Positions 15,038 to 24,364 of a DNA stretch of 45,513 bases are shown here, one piece after another (the stretch's first letter is position 1; each line of letters opens with the position of its first letter). The translations under genes were made by a program, and so were the position numbers. The notes below the pieces were generated by a model, which was not told the DNA's origin, searched no databases, and saw nothing but the letters and a program-made list of their open reading frames with translations. Origin of the DNA: Burkholderia sp. TSV86 (GTDB taxonomy: Bacteria; Pseudomonadota; Gammaproteobacteria; Burkholderiales; Burkholderiaceae); NCBI RefSeq assembly GCF_001522865.1, contig NZ_LOWB01000005.1, positions 1-45,513 of the forward strand, written 5' to 3'.

Positions 15038-16468
15038 ATGGGTTTAACCCGCGTTGGCAACCGAATACGGCTTTTCACTGTGATCACCACTCTCGAGCAA
15101 CTGCAGGCTGGGCAACTGTCGGGCACGAGGCGGCTCAAGCTCGCTTGCGGCCTTACCGAATTTCCGCGCGAGATATTTGGTCTTGCCGACACGCTGGAGA
15201 TCCTTGATCTATCCGGCAATGCCCTGTCGGCCCTGCCCGACGATCTGCCCCGGCTGCGCAAATTGCGCATCCTTTTTGCGTCCGACAATCAGTTCACGGC
15301 GTTGCCCGACGTACTCGGTGCGTGCACGCAGTTGAGCATGATCGGATTCAAGGCGAATCGCATCCGCGAAGTTTCTGGCCGAGCGCTTGCGCGCCAGCTT
15401 CGCTGGCTGATCCTCACGGACAACGAACTGGAAGCGCTGCCGGCGGAAATCGGCCACTGCGCGTTGCTGCAGAAATTGATGCTCGCAGGTAACCGGTTGC
15501 GCGAATTACCGGACGAAATGTCCGCGTGCGCGCGGCTCGAACTTGTGCGCCTGTCGGCTAACCGGCTAAACGCACTGCCTGAATGGCTGATGCGCTTGCC
15601 GCGTCTCGCGTGGCTCGCGTATGCGGGCAATCCGCTTGGCCAGACGCTGGAAACGGCGGTCTCGCGCGATGCGTCGATTGCCGATATCGATTGGAATGCG
15701 CTAGCGCTGGAGCAGAAGCTGGGTGAAGGCGCGTCGGGCGTCATTTACCGGGCGACGCTGCTACATGGCGGCGGCCCCGCGCCGCGGCCGGTCGCGGTCA
15801 AGCTCTTCAAGGGCGCGGTGACGAGTGACGGCCTGCCGGCTTGCGAAATGGCCGCTTGCATGCGCGCCGGCAGTCATCCGCATCTGATTCCGGTGATCGG
15901 CAAGGTAAAAGGCCACCCGGCCGATGCGCACGGCTTGGTGATGGAGCTGATCGATCCGGCGTTCGCCAATCTTGCCGCGCCGCCGAGCCTGGAATCCTGC
16001 ACGCGCGATCTCTATGCGGCCGACATGCGATTCGATCCGGCCACGGTGTTCGAGATCGCGCATGGCATCGCTTCGGCCGCTTGCCATCTGCATCGGCGAG
16101 GCATCATGCATGGCGACTTGTATGCGCACAACATCCTGCATGGCGGCGCGGGGCGTGCGCTATTGGGCGACTTCGGCGCGGCGTCTTTTTATGACGCCGA
16201 TGACCGGGAACTCGGGCTTGCGCTGCAACGGTTGGAGGTTCGGGCATTCGGCTGTCTGCTTGAGGAACTGATCGAGCGGTGCGATGCCGCCCATGCGTGC
16301 GACATGGGCGAACTCGGCGCACTCGCTGCAGCGTGCGTGAACGAAGACGCGCAGCGCCGGCCACCGTTCGATGCGATCGTGCGCGCGTTGCTGGGTGGGA
16401 AGAATGCGCGGTTGCCGGCGCGCGGCAACGGCCGCGCTGACGCAGCCGTGCGCGCGCAGCCGCGATGA
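15038..16468 (+). CDS. leucine-rich repeat protein kinase
   Basis: An N-terminal array of roughly eight leucine-rich repeats of the L-x2-L-x-L-x2-N-x-L-x2-LP type (for example LEILDLSGNALSALPDDL and LQKLMLAGNRLRELPDEM) is joined to a C-terminal eukaryote-like kinase domain. Kinase motifs are GEGASGVIY (glycine loop), VAVKLF (ATP-binding lysine), HGDLYAHNIL (catalytic loop, with HGD in place of HRD) and GDFGAAS (DFG). All key residues appear present. There is no membrane segment, so it is a cytoplasmic protein. The start is uncertain: ATG 14975, ATG 14993, ATG 15038 and GTG 15080 are in frame without a strong ribosome site. The gene stands alone. Confidence 0.82.
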   Translation: MGLTRVGNRIRLFTVITTLEQLQAGQLSGTRRLKLACGLTEFPREIFGLADTLEILDLSGNALSALPDDLPRLRKLRILFASDNQFTALPDVLGACTQLSMIGFKANRIREVSGRALARQLRWLILTDNELEALPAEIGHCALLQKLMLAGNRLRELPDEMSACARLELVRLSANRLNALPEWLMRLPRLAWLAYAGNPLGQTLETAVSRDASIADIDWNALALEQKLGEGASGVIYRATLLHGGGPAPRPVAVKLFKGAVTSDGLPACEMAACMRAGSHPHLIPVIGKVKGHPADAHGLVMELIDPAFANLAAPPSLESCTRDLYAADMRFDPATVFEIAHGIASAACHLHRRGIMHGDLYAHNILHGGAGRALLGDFGAASFYDADDRELGLALQRLEVRAFGCLLEELIERCDAAHACDMGELGALAAACVNEDAQRRPPFDAIVRALLGGKNARLPARGNGRADAAVRAQPR

Positions 16469-16517
16469 AGTAACGGCGCGATGGCGTTTGCTTGGCCGCA
16501 CTTACTTCGATTTCATC

Positions 16518-16916
16518 TCATTTCTCGCACTGCACGTCCTGTTTGCGCACAGCGATGATCGCCGGGTAGGTGCCATGGTCGAGATCGACACGCGCGACCA
16601 CGGCGAGCGTGTCGTTGTCGATCACGTCGTACACGCTGACGCGTTCGCGCCGAAAGGTCGTGATGCCGGTGCAGGCCGACGCGCGGCCTTCGTCGGAAAC
16701 CCGGCATTGGAGCGGATTGTCCGCCAGGTAGCGATATTGATCCCTGAAGCGGCTCGCGAAGTATTCGTGCACGCTTCGCGCGGCGCCGCCGACGCCAGTG
16801 ACATAACCAATCGCGCACGGCAGCTCGGCGGTGTTGTCGCCGGAAGTATCGGCCAGCGCGGCTGCGCTGGTGGTTGCGATGGCGGTGGCGAATATCGAAA
16901 CGAGGAAAGATTTCAT
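16518..16916 (-). CDS. small secreted hypothetical protein
   Basis: The 132-residue protein begins with a clear signal peptide (MKSFLVSIFATAIATTSAAA, cut near ALA-DT). The mature part holds four cysteines (ELPCAIG, LQCRVS, SACTG, DVQCEK at the very end), which suggests two disulfide bonds in the periplasm or outside the cell. I do not recognise a family. ATG 16916 is chosen because it starts the signal peptide; the frame extends upstream to 17033 without sense. It is convergent with the LRR kinase gene, with 49 bp between them. Confidence 0.7.
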   Translation of the reverse strand: MKSFLVSIFATAIATTSAAALADTSGDNTAELPCAIGYVTGVGGAARSVHEYFASRFRDQYRYLADNPLQCRVSDEGRASACTGITTFRRERVSVYDVIDNDTLAVVARVDLDHGTYPAIIAVRKQDVQCEK

Positions 16917-17250
16917 GACGCAATTACGGTTGTCGTGGCGCAGTGCTGGATTGTAGGGGATCTGGCGGATCGACGAGAGCCGCATTGGGCGAGACCGGGC
17001 GCTTGCCGCGGTTCGTCGGTGGGCTTGCGGCACACCATATCGGCATTGCTTGCCGGCGTCGGATCAAGCATCAATACTGGCGCTGTATTCAAACAGACGG
17101 CTATTTTTGTCGAATGAACGATTCGACCGGATTGAATAAGCCGCACACATCAGCGTGAGTTATGATCCATTTTGCTTGAGCAATGAGCGGAGCCGGGCTC
17201 GGGATCTGCGGTGAAATGTTCTATGTTTGCGTCCAATCATTTTGCATGCG

Positions 17251-18258
17251 ATGAAAAATAAAATATACGAATGGGCCGATATCCGTGACGATTTCAAGGA
17301 AATTTTGATCGTCGGGAATGGGGGAAGCATTGCCGTTCATGAGGGGTTTCGTTATTCGTCGCTATTCGAGGCGGCAAAAAAACATGGGTATATATCGGAA
17401 GGCGTGCGTGATGTATTTAATCATTTCGAAACGGACGATTTCGAATTTGTGCTCAGGCGTCTTTGGCATGCGAAGCTCGTCAGCGATGCGCTCAAATTGG
17501 AGAGTGAAAGAATATCGGAGGCTTATGAACTCGTTCGCGGCGCACTGATCAAGACGATCGCGCATGTGCATGTCGCTTACGAGGATGCCGAACCTCATCT
17601 CAGCGTCATAGCGCGCTTCCTGTCCGGCTTCCGGACTGTCGCGTCGTTGAATTACGATCTAATCGTATATTGGGCTGCGATGGTCGGAAATGACGAGATC
17701 GCCGGGCATCAATTCAAGGATGGCTTTGTAGAACTCGATGGCACTGCGTTCACGTCGAAGTGGCGGCGCTTGCAAGCGCCGCGCGGCGGGCGGAATCCAA
17801 CGATGTTCTTTTATCCGCATGGAAATCTCGTTTTGAGCAGGCGATCGCGCGACGAGGAACGGAAGATTCGCGCCCGAGTCGGGAAAGATCTTCTCAGTTC
17901 GATATTGACCGCATGGGAGACGGGGCAGGGCACGCCTCTTTTCGTTTGCGAAGGCGTAAGCGAGCACAAGGAGCGCGCCATTTCCGCTTCGGTCTATCTC
18001 CAACAAGTATTCCGCGAAGTGCTACATCAGCCGGGGGCCGTGGTGGCCATTTACGGCTGGAGTATGAATAAGCAAGAGGAACACATCATCAGGCAACTGG
18101 ACGCGTGCAAGCCGGCCAGGGTCGCGATTTCGGTGCGCAACGGCAATCAACGCTACATGCAACACGCGTATGGGATCTTCTCGAAAATGGGCGTGGCCGA
18201 TATTCGATTTTTTGATTCAGCCAGCGCCGGCGCGTGGAATGTTCCCGAGAAATCCTAG
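17251..18258 (+). CDS. SIR2-like DUF4917 family protein
   Basis: The 335-residue protein has the landmarks of the DUF4917/SIR2-like group: a Rossmann loop ILIVGNGGSIAV (GNGGS at 22-26), LNYDLIVYW (133-141) in place of the SIR2 Asn-x-Asp step, PHGN (189-192), and a late AIYGWSMNKQEEHII segment like the Gly-x-Ser-x-x-D/E-H-I motif of this fold. SIR2-like proteins of phage-defence systems often hydrolyse NAD, but catalysis has not been shown for DUF4917 as far as I know. Its DNA is visibly less GC-rich than the neighbours, a sign of transfer. ATG 17251 is preferred over TTG 17227, though neither has a good ribosome site. No partner gene is adjacent. Confidence 0.75.
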   Translation: MKNKIYEWADIRDDFKEILIVGNGGSIAVHEGFRYSSLFEAAKKHGYISEGVRDVFNHFETDDFEFVLRRLWHAKLVSDALKLESERISEAYELVRGALIKTIAHVHVAYEDAEPHLSVIARFLSGFRTVASLNYDLIVYWAAMVGNDEIAGHQFKDGFVELDGTAFTSKWRRLQAPRGGRNPTMFFYPHGNLVLSRRSRDEERKIRARVGKDLLSSILTAWETGQGTPLFVCEGVSEHKERAISASVYLQQVFREVLHQPGAVVAIYGWSMNKQEEHIIRQLDACKPARVAISVRNGNQRYMQHAYGIFSKMGVADIRFFDSASAGAWNVPEKS

Positions 18259-18435
18259 GGTAACGATGGCCGGGCGTGCTCGGCGGGTGTGCTGTGCCGT
18301 TCCGGCGGGCGGCGCAACGGAATAAGCGGGCGCCGCGCGGCGCGGCTGGCCGGGGCCGAAACCGAAGATGGCGGCGTGAGCGGCGCGCGCGTGGCGCAGC
18401 GCCGGCGCGCAACCGCTTTCTGCCATTTCACGCGT

Positions 18436-19728
18436 CTATTGCGCGTCTTTCGCGAACAACACGGCCGCCGCGCCGAGCACGCAGATCGCCGCGACATACC
18501 ACGCGGGCGCGATCGGATTCGACTTTATCAGCAGCGACACGATGACGGGCGTCAAGCCGCCGAACACCGCATACGAAACGTTGTACGAGAACGAGATGCC
18601 CGAGAACCGCACGACAGCCGGGAAACTCTTCACCATCACGAACGGCACCGCGCCGATCGTGCCGACGACAAAGCCCACGAGCGCATAGAACGGCACGAGC
18701 CGCGTTGCATCGGCCGCGAGCTGGCCGAACAGCGCGTAATAGCAGACGGCGAGCGCGAGACCGCCGATCGACAGCACCGCCTTCGCGCCGAACCGGTCGG
18801 CGAGCGAGCCCGCGATAACGCAGCCGGCCACCAGACACAGCGTCGCGACGCTGCTTGCGAACAGCGCATCCGCGGGCGCAATGTGAAACTGCTTTTGAAT
18901 GAGCGTCGGCGTCATCAGAATCACGACGACGATCGCCGCGGACAGCATCCACGTCAGCAGCATCGACACGATCACCGCGCGGCCGTGATCGCGCAGCACC
19001 GCCTTCAGCGGAATCTCGGCCGCCAGCGATTTTCTGGCCTTCATCTCGGCGAACACCGGTGTTTCGTGCAGCCAGCGGCGCAGGTAGACGGAGAAGAGGC
19101 CGAACACGCCGCCGAGCAGGAACGGCACACGCCATGCGAACGCGCTGACTTCGGCGGGCGAGAAGTGGCGGTTGATGGCGGTGGCAACGAGCGAGCCGAG
19201 CAGGATGCCGGCGGTCAGGCCGGAAGTGAGCGTGCCGCACGCGTAGCCGATCCGCTGCGGCGGCACATGTTCGGAGACGAACACCCACGCGCCTGGCACT
19301 TCGCCGCCGACGGCCGCGCCTTGCAACAAGCGGAACAACAGCAGCGCGAGCGGCGCGGCCAGGCCGATGCTGTCGTAGGTCGGCAGCAGGCCCATCAGCA
19401 GTGTCGGCACCGACATTAGCAGCACGCTCAGCGTGAACATCCGCTTGCGGCCGACGAGATCGCCGAAGTGCGCCATCACGACGCCGCCGAGCGGCCGCGC
19501 GAGATAGCCTGCGGCGAAGATGCCGAACGTCTGCAACTGGCGCAGCCAATCGGGGATGTCGTGCGGAAAGAAGAGCTGGCCGATCGCGGGCGCGAAGAAT
19601 ACGAAGATGATGAAATCGTAGAATTCGAGTGCGCCGCCCAGTGCGGCGAGGCTGAGGGTTTTATAGTCGCTGCGCGTGAGGGCGCGCGGGGCGGCGCTCG
19701 AAACGGCACTCAGGTCGGATGCAGGCAT
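18436..19728 (-). CDS. MFS transporter, metabolite:H+ symporter (MHS) family
   Basis: The 430-residue protein has about twelve membrane helices. It shows MHS features: LGGALEFYDFIIFVFFAPAI in the first helix (Glu and Asp within the membrane), the loop GDLVGRKRMF between helices 2 and 3 (MFS motif A), FRLLQGAAVGGEVPGAW at helix 4 and ADRFGAK at the repeat of motif A. Relatives import organic acids such as citrate, shikimate or proline-betaine with protons. The substrate here is open, since no catabolic gene is next to it. It is convergent with the DUF4917 gene and separated by 177 bp. Confidence 0.9.
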   Translation of the reverse strand: MPASDLSAVSSAAPRALTRSDYKTLSLAALGGALEFYDFIIFVFFAPAIGQLFFPHDIPDWLRQLQTFGIFAAGYLARPLGGVVMAHFGDLVGRKRMFTLSVLLMSVPTLLMGLLPTYDSIGLAAPLALLLFRLLQGAAVGGEVPGAWVFVSEHVPPQRIGYACGTLTSGLTAGILLGSLVATAINRHFSPAEVSAFAWRVPFLLGGVFGLFSVYLRRWLHETPVFAEMKARKSLAAEIPLKAVLRDHGRAVIVSMLLTWMLSAAIVVVILMTPTLIQKQFHIAPADALFASSVATLCLVAGCVIAGSLADRFGAKAVLSIGGLALAVCYYALFGQLAADATRLVPFYALVGFVVGTIGAVPFVMVKSFPAVVRFSGISFSYNVSYAVFGGLTPVIVSLLIKSNPIAPAWYVAAICVLGAAAVLFAKDAQ

Positions 19729-20166
19729 GGTTGAGCGATCAGGTTCAAATGATTGTGTATCGTGCGGACCGGGGCCCGGCGGGTCTTGTCGTCAGACAGA
19801 CAGTGCAACGCGCGGGATGGCGCACGGGACACGAACCGCGCGAGGCCAGATGGGCATCGCGCGGAGACGAACTGACGCAATGCCGGCGATTCTACAGGAC
19901 GGCGGCGCGCGCGAATGCGGCGGTGCGGCAAACGCGGCGGGGCTGCGTACCTACCACTTCAATTCGTCATTGGACCCGGCGCTGGCGCAATAACAGCCGG
20001 CCAACATTGCGCCGGCGCACGAGCGCTAACGGAACGTCAACGCGCGGCGGGCAGCGCTGCGAACCCGCCGTCCGGATGCGCGGCGAACGCGGCCTGGACG
20101 CCGGTATTCTTGTCGTGCGGCGCAGGACGACACGGAGTCATATCACGGTGAGCAGGTCATCGCGGC
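19729..20166. other. 438-bp gap, no gene recognised
   Basis: It contains the promoter side of the minus-strand MHS transporter and the 3' side of the oxidoreductase. Several frames cross it but none has protein-like composition. I see no repeat or hairpin of note. Confidence 0.4.
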
Positions 20167-21195
20167 TCACGCAATCGAAATAACAACTTTTCCGAATGGT
20201 CCGCGCTCAAGATGCCTGAACGCAGCACGCACCTCGTCGAACGAATAGACGTGCTCGATGACAGGTTTGATGCGTTGTCTGTCAAACGCTTCGCACATGG
20301 TTTCGAACGCACGCCGATGCCCGACAGAGATGCCTTGAACCGTTGCGCGCCGTAGCATCAACGCAAGGGCGGGAAGCGTGATGTTCGGACTTTCCAGGAA
20401 CCCGATCTGCGCAATGCGCGCTGCCGGTGCGAGCGCCGCTACGGACTGTTCCAGGTTGGCTCCGCCAACGAGTTCCAGCACATGATGGACGCCATTTCCG
20501 TCAGTGAGCTTTTGCACTGCATCCGCCCAGTCCGGTGTTGCCTGCGTGTCGATCGTGGCGAAGGCGCCCAACGCTTTGACTCGCTCTAGTTTTTCCGCAT
20601 GGCGCGATGTAACGATCGCTTTTGCGCCTAACGTCTGGGCAATTTGAAGTCCGAATAGCGCAACGCCTCCCGTGCCTTGCACGAGCACCGTTTGGTCAGG
20701 TTGTAGCCGACCCGTCTCGATCAGCGCGAACCAGGCGGTCAGCGCCGCGATCGGTAATGTAGATGCCTCGTTAGCATCCAGCGAAGCAGGGGCTTGCACG
20801 GCGGCCTGCTCATCGAGCGTTACATATTCGGCAAGCATTCCCGGAAGCAGACCGCCTAATGACAGGCCGTGCCGCATCATCGCGGGCGGCGGATCTCCAT
20901 CAATCCATTGCGTCCAGAAATTCCCTAGAATCCGATCGCCTGTTTTGAATCGTGTAACCAGCGCCCCAGTGGCCACGACTTCGCCTGCCATATCGGACGT
21001 GGGAACGAATGGCATGGCTGGCCGATCAGGCAGCAAGTCACCGTCAACCACGAGCCTGTCGCGATAGTTGAGTGAAACGGCGCGAACCTTGATCAGCAAC
21101 TCGTGTGGCCCCGGCTCCGGGATCGGCGCGTCGGCTTGTTCGAGGTGTGGCAGCCCGAAGGCTGGCAGTTGCCATTGCTTCATCGTCGTGTTCAT
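20167..21195 (-). CDS. zinc-type alcohol dehydrogenase-like oxidoreductase (MDR family)
   Basis: The 342-residue enzyme is a medium-chain dehydrogenase/reductase. The N-terminal catalytic part contains [14 protein letters not shown] and [14 protein letters not shown]. The coenzyme domain has [20 protein letters not shown], the nucleotide-binding glycine stretch, and the serine-arginine [15 protein letters not shown] that favours NADP(H). The catalytic zinc ligand Cys of true alcohol dehydrogenases is replaced (LNYRD), so it resembles quinone-oxidoreductase-like members. GGAG sits 7 bp before ATG 21195. A LysR-type fragment diverges from it; that pairing is typical of a regulator and its target, but the regulator is dead. 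Confidence 0.87.
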   Translation of the reverse strand: MNTTMKQWQLPAFGLPHLEQADAPIPEPGPHELLIKVRAVSLNYRDRLVVDGDLLPDRPAMPFVPTSDMAGEVVATGALVTRFKTGDRILGNFWTQWIDGDPPPAMMRHGLSLGGLLPGMLAEYVTLDEQAAVQAPASLDANEASTLPIAALTAWFALIETGRLQPDQTVLVQGTGGVALFGLQIAQTLGAKAIVTSRHAEKLERVKALGAFATIDTQATPDWADAVQKLTDGNGVHHVLELVGGANLEQSVAALAPAARIAQIGFLESPNITLPALALMLRRATVQGISVGHRRAFETMCEAFDRQRIKPVIEHVYSFDEVRAAFRHLERGPFGKVVISIA

Positions 21196-21303
21196 GGACC
21201 GGCTCCACCGTTGAATGAGCGATCGATTTTATTGATGACAAAGACGATGATGTCGCGATATGTTTTCCACACATTTCCGACAATATTTCTCTAATAGAGT
21301 GGT

Positions 21304-21438
21304 TGCCAATCTGCATTTGCATTGCAAGGAATCTCTGCCTTTGTACCCGCCGTGGAAATGGGCAGCTTTACGGCGGCCGCGGAACGTATCCGGCTGTCAA
21401 AGCCGACGGCAGCGAAAGCGTTGCGCGGCTCGAATTAG
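21304..21438 (+). pseudogene. N-terminal remnant of a LysR-family regulator
   Basis: In one plus-strand frame the DNA reads LQGISAFVPAVEMGSFTAAA, then ERIRLSKPTAAKAL, the helix-turn-helix of a LysR regulator, and stops at TAG 21436. No start codon precedes it at the expected distance. Just before the stop the frame slips: a shifted frame restores Arg-Leu-Glu, the usual next residues, but the effector domain is absent. It is divergent from the MDR oxidoreductase, the classical place for its regulator. Confidence 0.65.
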
Positions 21439-21601
21439 CCCGACAGGCGCCTGAGTCGCGCAAACGGCAGCTGTTGGCCGACATCACCCGCATATTCCCC
21501 CGCGTGCCAACCCGCAAGCCACCTCCACCCTCAATCGCCCGCGATGGCCGCTTTCCCAGATTCGACCCAGCCCTCCCGGCATCAAGCCAAGGCAACATCC
21601 A

Positions 21602-22192
21602 TTACCGCCGCCGTGCGACGAGCCGATGCACCCGCTTGCCGGAAGACCGGTTGACTGCTTCGGCATCGAACAGGAATTCGGCATCGCCAAGCCCCTCCCT
21701 GACCCGCGCCGCGTCGAACTTCGCGTAGAGGCGGCCAGCAGCATCTCGGGTGGAAACCGCTTCCGCGACTCGCCAGCTCAGATACAGCGTCCCCGCTGGC
21801 CTGAGCAGTTCGAACAGACGCGCGCAGGCCCCGGTAACCTCCTCCGGCGGCAAATGCATGAGCACGGTTTCGCACAGCACGTTGTCATACTTGTCTTCGC
21901 CGATGGCCTCCAGCGCGGGCAGCGCGGCGCGCTTGAAAACCAGCGACGGGAAAGCGTTCGCGGCTTGCGCCAGCAGCCCTTCGGCAGCGTCGTAGCCTAC
22001 CGCGGGAAAGCCATGATCGTTTAGCCACGCGACGTCGCGGCCCGTGCCGCAACCGATGTCCGCCGTTTTGCCGCCTGGGGTGAAGTAGCGTTGCAGGAGT
22101 GCGTACATATCAGCCGGCGGGGGCTGGTCGCGCCACTCGGCCGCAAATCGGCTCGCGCCGCTCGAATAGGCTTCGATGGTCTGTTCGTCCAT
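21602..22192 (-). CDS. class I SAM-dependent methyltransferase
   Basis: The 196-residue protein shows methyltransferase motif I as KTADIGCGTGRDVAWL, an acidic residue after strand 2 (VGYDAAEGLL), the motif II-IV stretch DKYDNVLCETVLMHLPPEEV, and LFELLRPAGTLYLSW after it. These mark a small Rossmann-fold SAM-dependent enzyme of the UbiE/Methyltransf-11 or -25 type. The substrate is not evident. GGAGG lies 8 bp before ATG 22192; a TTG two codons earlier is less likely. It stands alone between a dead LysR gene and the hydroxyproline cluster. Confidence 0.85.
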   Translation of the reverse strand: MDEQTIEAYSSGASRFAAEWRDQPPPADMYALLQRYFTPGGKTADIGCGTGRDVAWLNDHGFPAVGYDAAEGLLAQAANAFPSLVFKRAALPALEAIGEDKYDNVLCETVLMHLPPEEVTGACARLFELLRPAGTLYLSWRVAEAVSTRDAAGRLYAKFDAARVREGLGDAEFLFDAEAVNRSSGKRVHRLVARRR

Positions 22193-22675
22193 GGTCAATG
22201 CCTCCGATCAACAGGTGACGATGCCGGCACGGTACGCAATTGGATGCGGGATGGCGCGCTTGGCCGCGCGGCCGTGGTCATGGTGGTCGCCGCGTTGGGA
22301 TACAGCAGTAATTTAGGCGCATGCCGCCTGGCGGGGAAGGCAAGTCGCTATCCCGGTATGGCTTATGACAGGTTTTGATTCGACCGTCGCGGCAGCCGTC
22401 GCAACTCAGGCCGTCGGCCGTGAGGAAACGCGTGCCGGTACCGGACCGGTTGGGCATTGACAGGCTCCGCCTGCCTGTTTGCCGCGATCGCGTGCATACG
22501 GGCAGCCGGCAGCCGCGGTGCGAATCGCAGGCGTTGTGCTGCTCCGGCGTGATGGCATGGGCGATGACGCGTGCATGCGCGCCGGACGGCCCGTGATGTT
22601 CGAGCGTGCGCCGCCCGAGCGCGCATGCCGCCGGGCGTGGCGATAATCTTTGACGGCTCAGCCGGTATCACGCAC
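22193..22675. other. 480-bp gap, no gene recognised
   Basis: It separates the methyltransferase from the hydroxyproline cluster. A 6-bp hairpin (ACAGGC/GCCTGT, near 22460-22478) is the only structure seen. No frame has convincing protein composition. Confidence 0.35.
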
Positions 22676-24280
22676 CTAACTAGCCTCGTTCGCTTCCCGC
22701 ATCGGCCGCGGCTCGACAGCGCCGTCGAGCCGGCGCGGCACGTTCAGCGGATTGCCGTCGCGCAGCGCGTCGGGCAGCAGCGCATCCGGCACGTTCTGAT
22801 ACGAAACGGGGCGCAGGAAGCGCTCGATCGCACGTGCGCCGACCGACGTCGTGCGCACGTCCGATGTCGCCGGGAACGGGCCGCCGTGCACCATCGCATG
22901 GCCGACCTCGACGCCCGTGCCGAAGCCGTCGACGAGGATGCGCCCCGCCTTGCGTTCGAGCGTTGGCCGCAATGCGCGGAACAGCGGCGCGTCGCCGTCG
23001 CCGAGATGCGCGGCGATCGTCAGTTGGCCTTCGAGTGACCGCAGCGTGCGATGCAGCGTGTCGAGATCTGCGCAGCGGACGATCAACGACGCCGGGCCGA
23101 ATACTTCGTCGCGCAGTTCGGCGTGCGACGCGAACGCCTGCGCCGACGTCGCGAACAGCGCCGCGCGCGCCTGATGCCGGCCCCCCGCGATGCCTTCGCC
23201 AAGCTGTTCGAGCGCATCGTGCGATGCCAGCCGCGCGACGCCTTCGGCGTAGTTCGCGTGAATGTGCGGCGTCAGCATCGTCGCGGGCGCGATGGCGGCA
23301 ACCGCACGGGCCGCCGTGCGCTCGAACGCGCGCAGCGCCGGGCCGTCGATGCCGAGCACGAGGCCGGGATTCGTGCAGAACTGGCCCGCGCCGAGCGTCA
23401 GCGATGCAACGAACTGTTGCGCGATCGCGTCGTGCCGCGCGGCGAGCGCGCCCGGCAGCAGCAGCACCGGATTGATCGCGCTCATTTCCGCATAGACGGG
23501 GATCGGCTCGCCGCGCGCCGCCGCGATGTGCATCAGCGCGAGGCCGCCGCGCCGCGAGCCGGTGAAGCCGACCGCCTTGATGCGCGGATCGGCGACGAGC
23601 GCCTGGCCGATCTCGTAGGATGCGTTGAACAGCAGCGAGAACACGCCGTCGGGCATCCCGGATTCGCGCGCGGCCGCCTGGATCGCACGGCCGACCAGCT
23701 CCGACGTGCCCGGATGCGCGCCATGCGCTTTGACGATCACCGGGCAGCCGGCCGCGAGCGCGGATGCGGTGTCGCCGCCCGCGACCGAGAACGCGAGCGG
23801 AAAATTCGATGCGCCGAACACCGCAACCGGCCCGATAGCGATATTGCGCAGGCGCAAATCGGCGCGCGGCTGAGGCTGGCGTTCGGGGCGTGCGGGATCG
23901 ATCCTCACGTCGAGAAAGCCGCCGTTGCGCACGAGCTGCGCGAATAGCGCGAGTTGACCGACCGTGCGCGCGCGTTCGCCTTCGAGACGCGCGCGCGCCA
24001 GCCCCGTTTCGGCGGCGCAGCGCTCGATCAGGGCGTCGCCGAGCGCGACGATCTGGCGGCCGATCGCATCGAGGAACGCCGCGCGGGATTCGAGCGGCGT
24101 TTCGCGATAGACGTCGAATGCATCGTCGGCAAGCGCGCAAGCGTGGTCCAGATCGCGCAGGCTCGCGCCGCCGAATGCGGGCTCGATCGGTTCGCCAGTG
24201 GCGGCATCGATGGCGCGAAACGAGCCGTTGCGTCCGGGCGCCGCGGATTGACCGATCAAAAGCTGGCCTGTGAGTCGCAT
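22676..24280 (-). CDS. 2-oxoglutarate semialdehyde dehydrogenase (2,5-dioxovalerate dehydrogenase)
   Basis: The 534-residue aldehyde dehydrogenase is of the NADP-linked KGSADH type. [44 protein letters not shown] and the active-site region [10 protein letters not shown] (nucleophilic Cys), with the general base in AEMSAINPV, are all present. It oxidises 2-oxoglutarate semialdehyde to 2-oxoglutarate, the last step of hydroxyproline breakdown and of some sugar-acid pathways. Its place in the divergon with the deaminase that makes this aldehyde fixes the role here. ATG 24280 has AGGAAAA upstream. A 7-bp hairpin (24302-24308 with 24318-24324) lies between it and the permease gene. Confidence 0.92.
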   Translation of the reverse strand: MRLTGQLLIGQSAAPGRNGSFRAIDAATGEPIEPAFGGASLRDLDHACALADDAFDVYRETPLESRAAFLDAIGRQIVALGDALIERCAAETGLARARLEGERARTVGQLALFAQLVRNGGFLDVRIDPARPERQPQPRADLRLRNIAIGPVAVFGASNFPLAFSVAGGDTASALAAGCPVIVKAHGAHPGTSELVGRAIQAAARESGMPDGVFSLLFNASYEIGQALVADPRIKAVGFTGSRRGGLALMHIAAARGEPIPVYAEMSAINPVLLLPGALAARHDAIAQQFVASLTLGAGQFCTNPGLVLGIDGPALRAFERTAARAVAAIAPATMLTPHIHANYAEGVARLASHDALEQLGEGIAGGRHQARAALFATSAQAFASHAELRDEVFGPASLIVRCADLDTLHRTLRSLEGQLTIAAHLGDGDAPLFRALRPTLERKAGRILVDGFGTGVEVGHAMVHGGPFPATSDVRTTSVGARAIERFLRPVSYQNVPDALLPDALRDGNPLNVPRRLDGAVEPRPMREANEAS

Positions 24281-24364
24281 GGTTTTCCTCGAAAAAGGGC
24301 GGGCCGGGTATCGTCTGCCCGGCCATCAAACAGAAAACGTTGAATCGGCAGGGCGCGCCGCGTA

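Noticed and set aside
17251..18258. Multi-gene defence island around the SIR2-like gene
   Set aside because: No helicase, Argonaute, TIR, restriction or toxin gene is adjacent; the neighbours are a small secreted protein and an MHS transporter.
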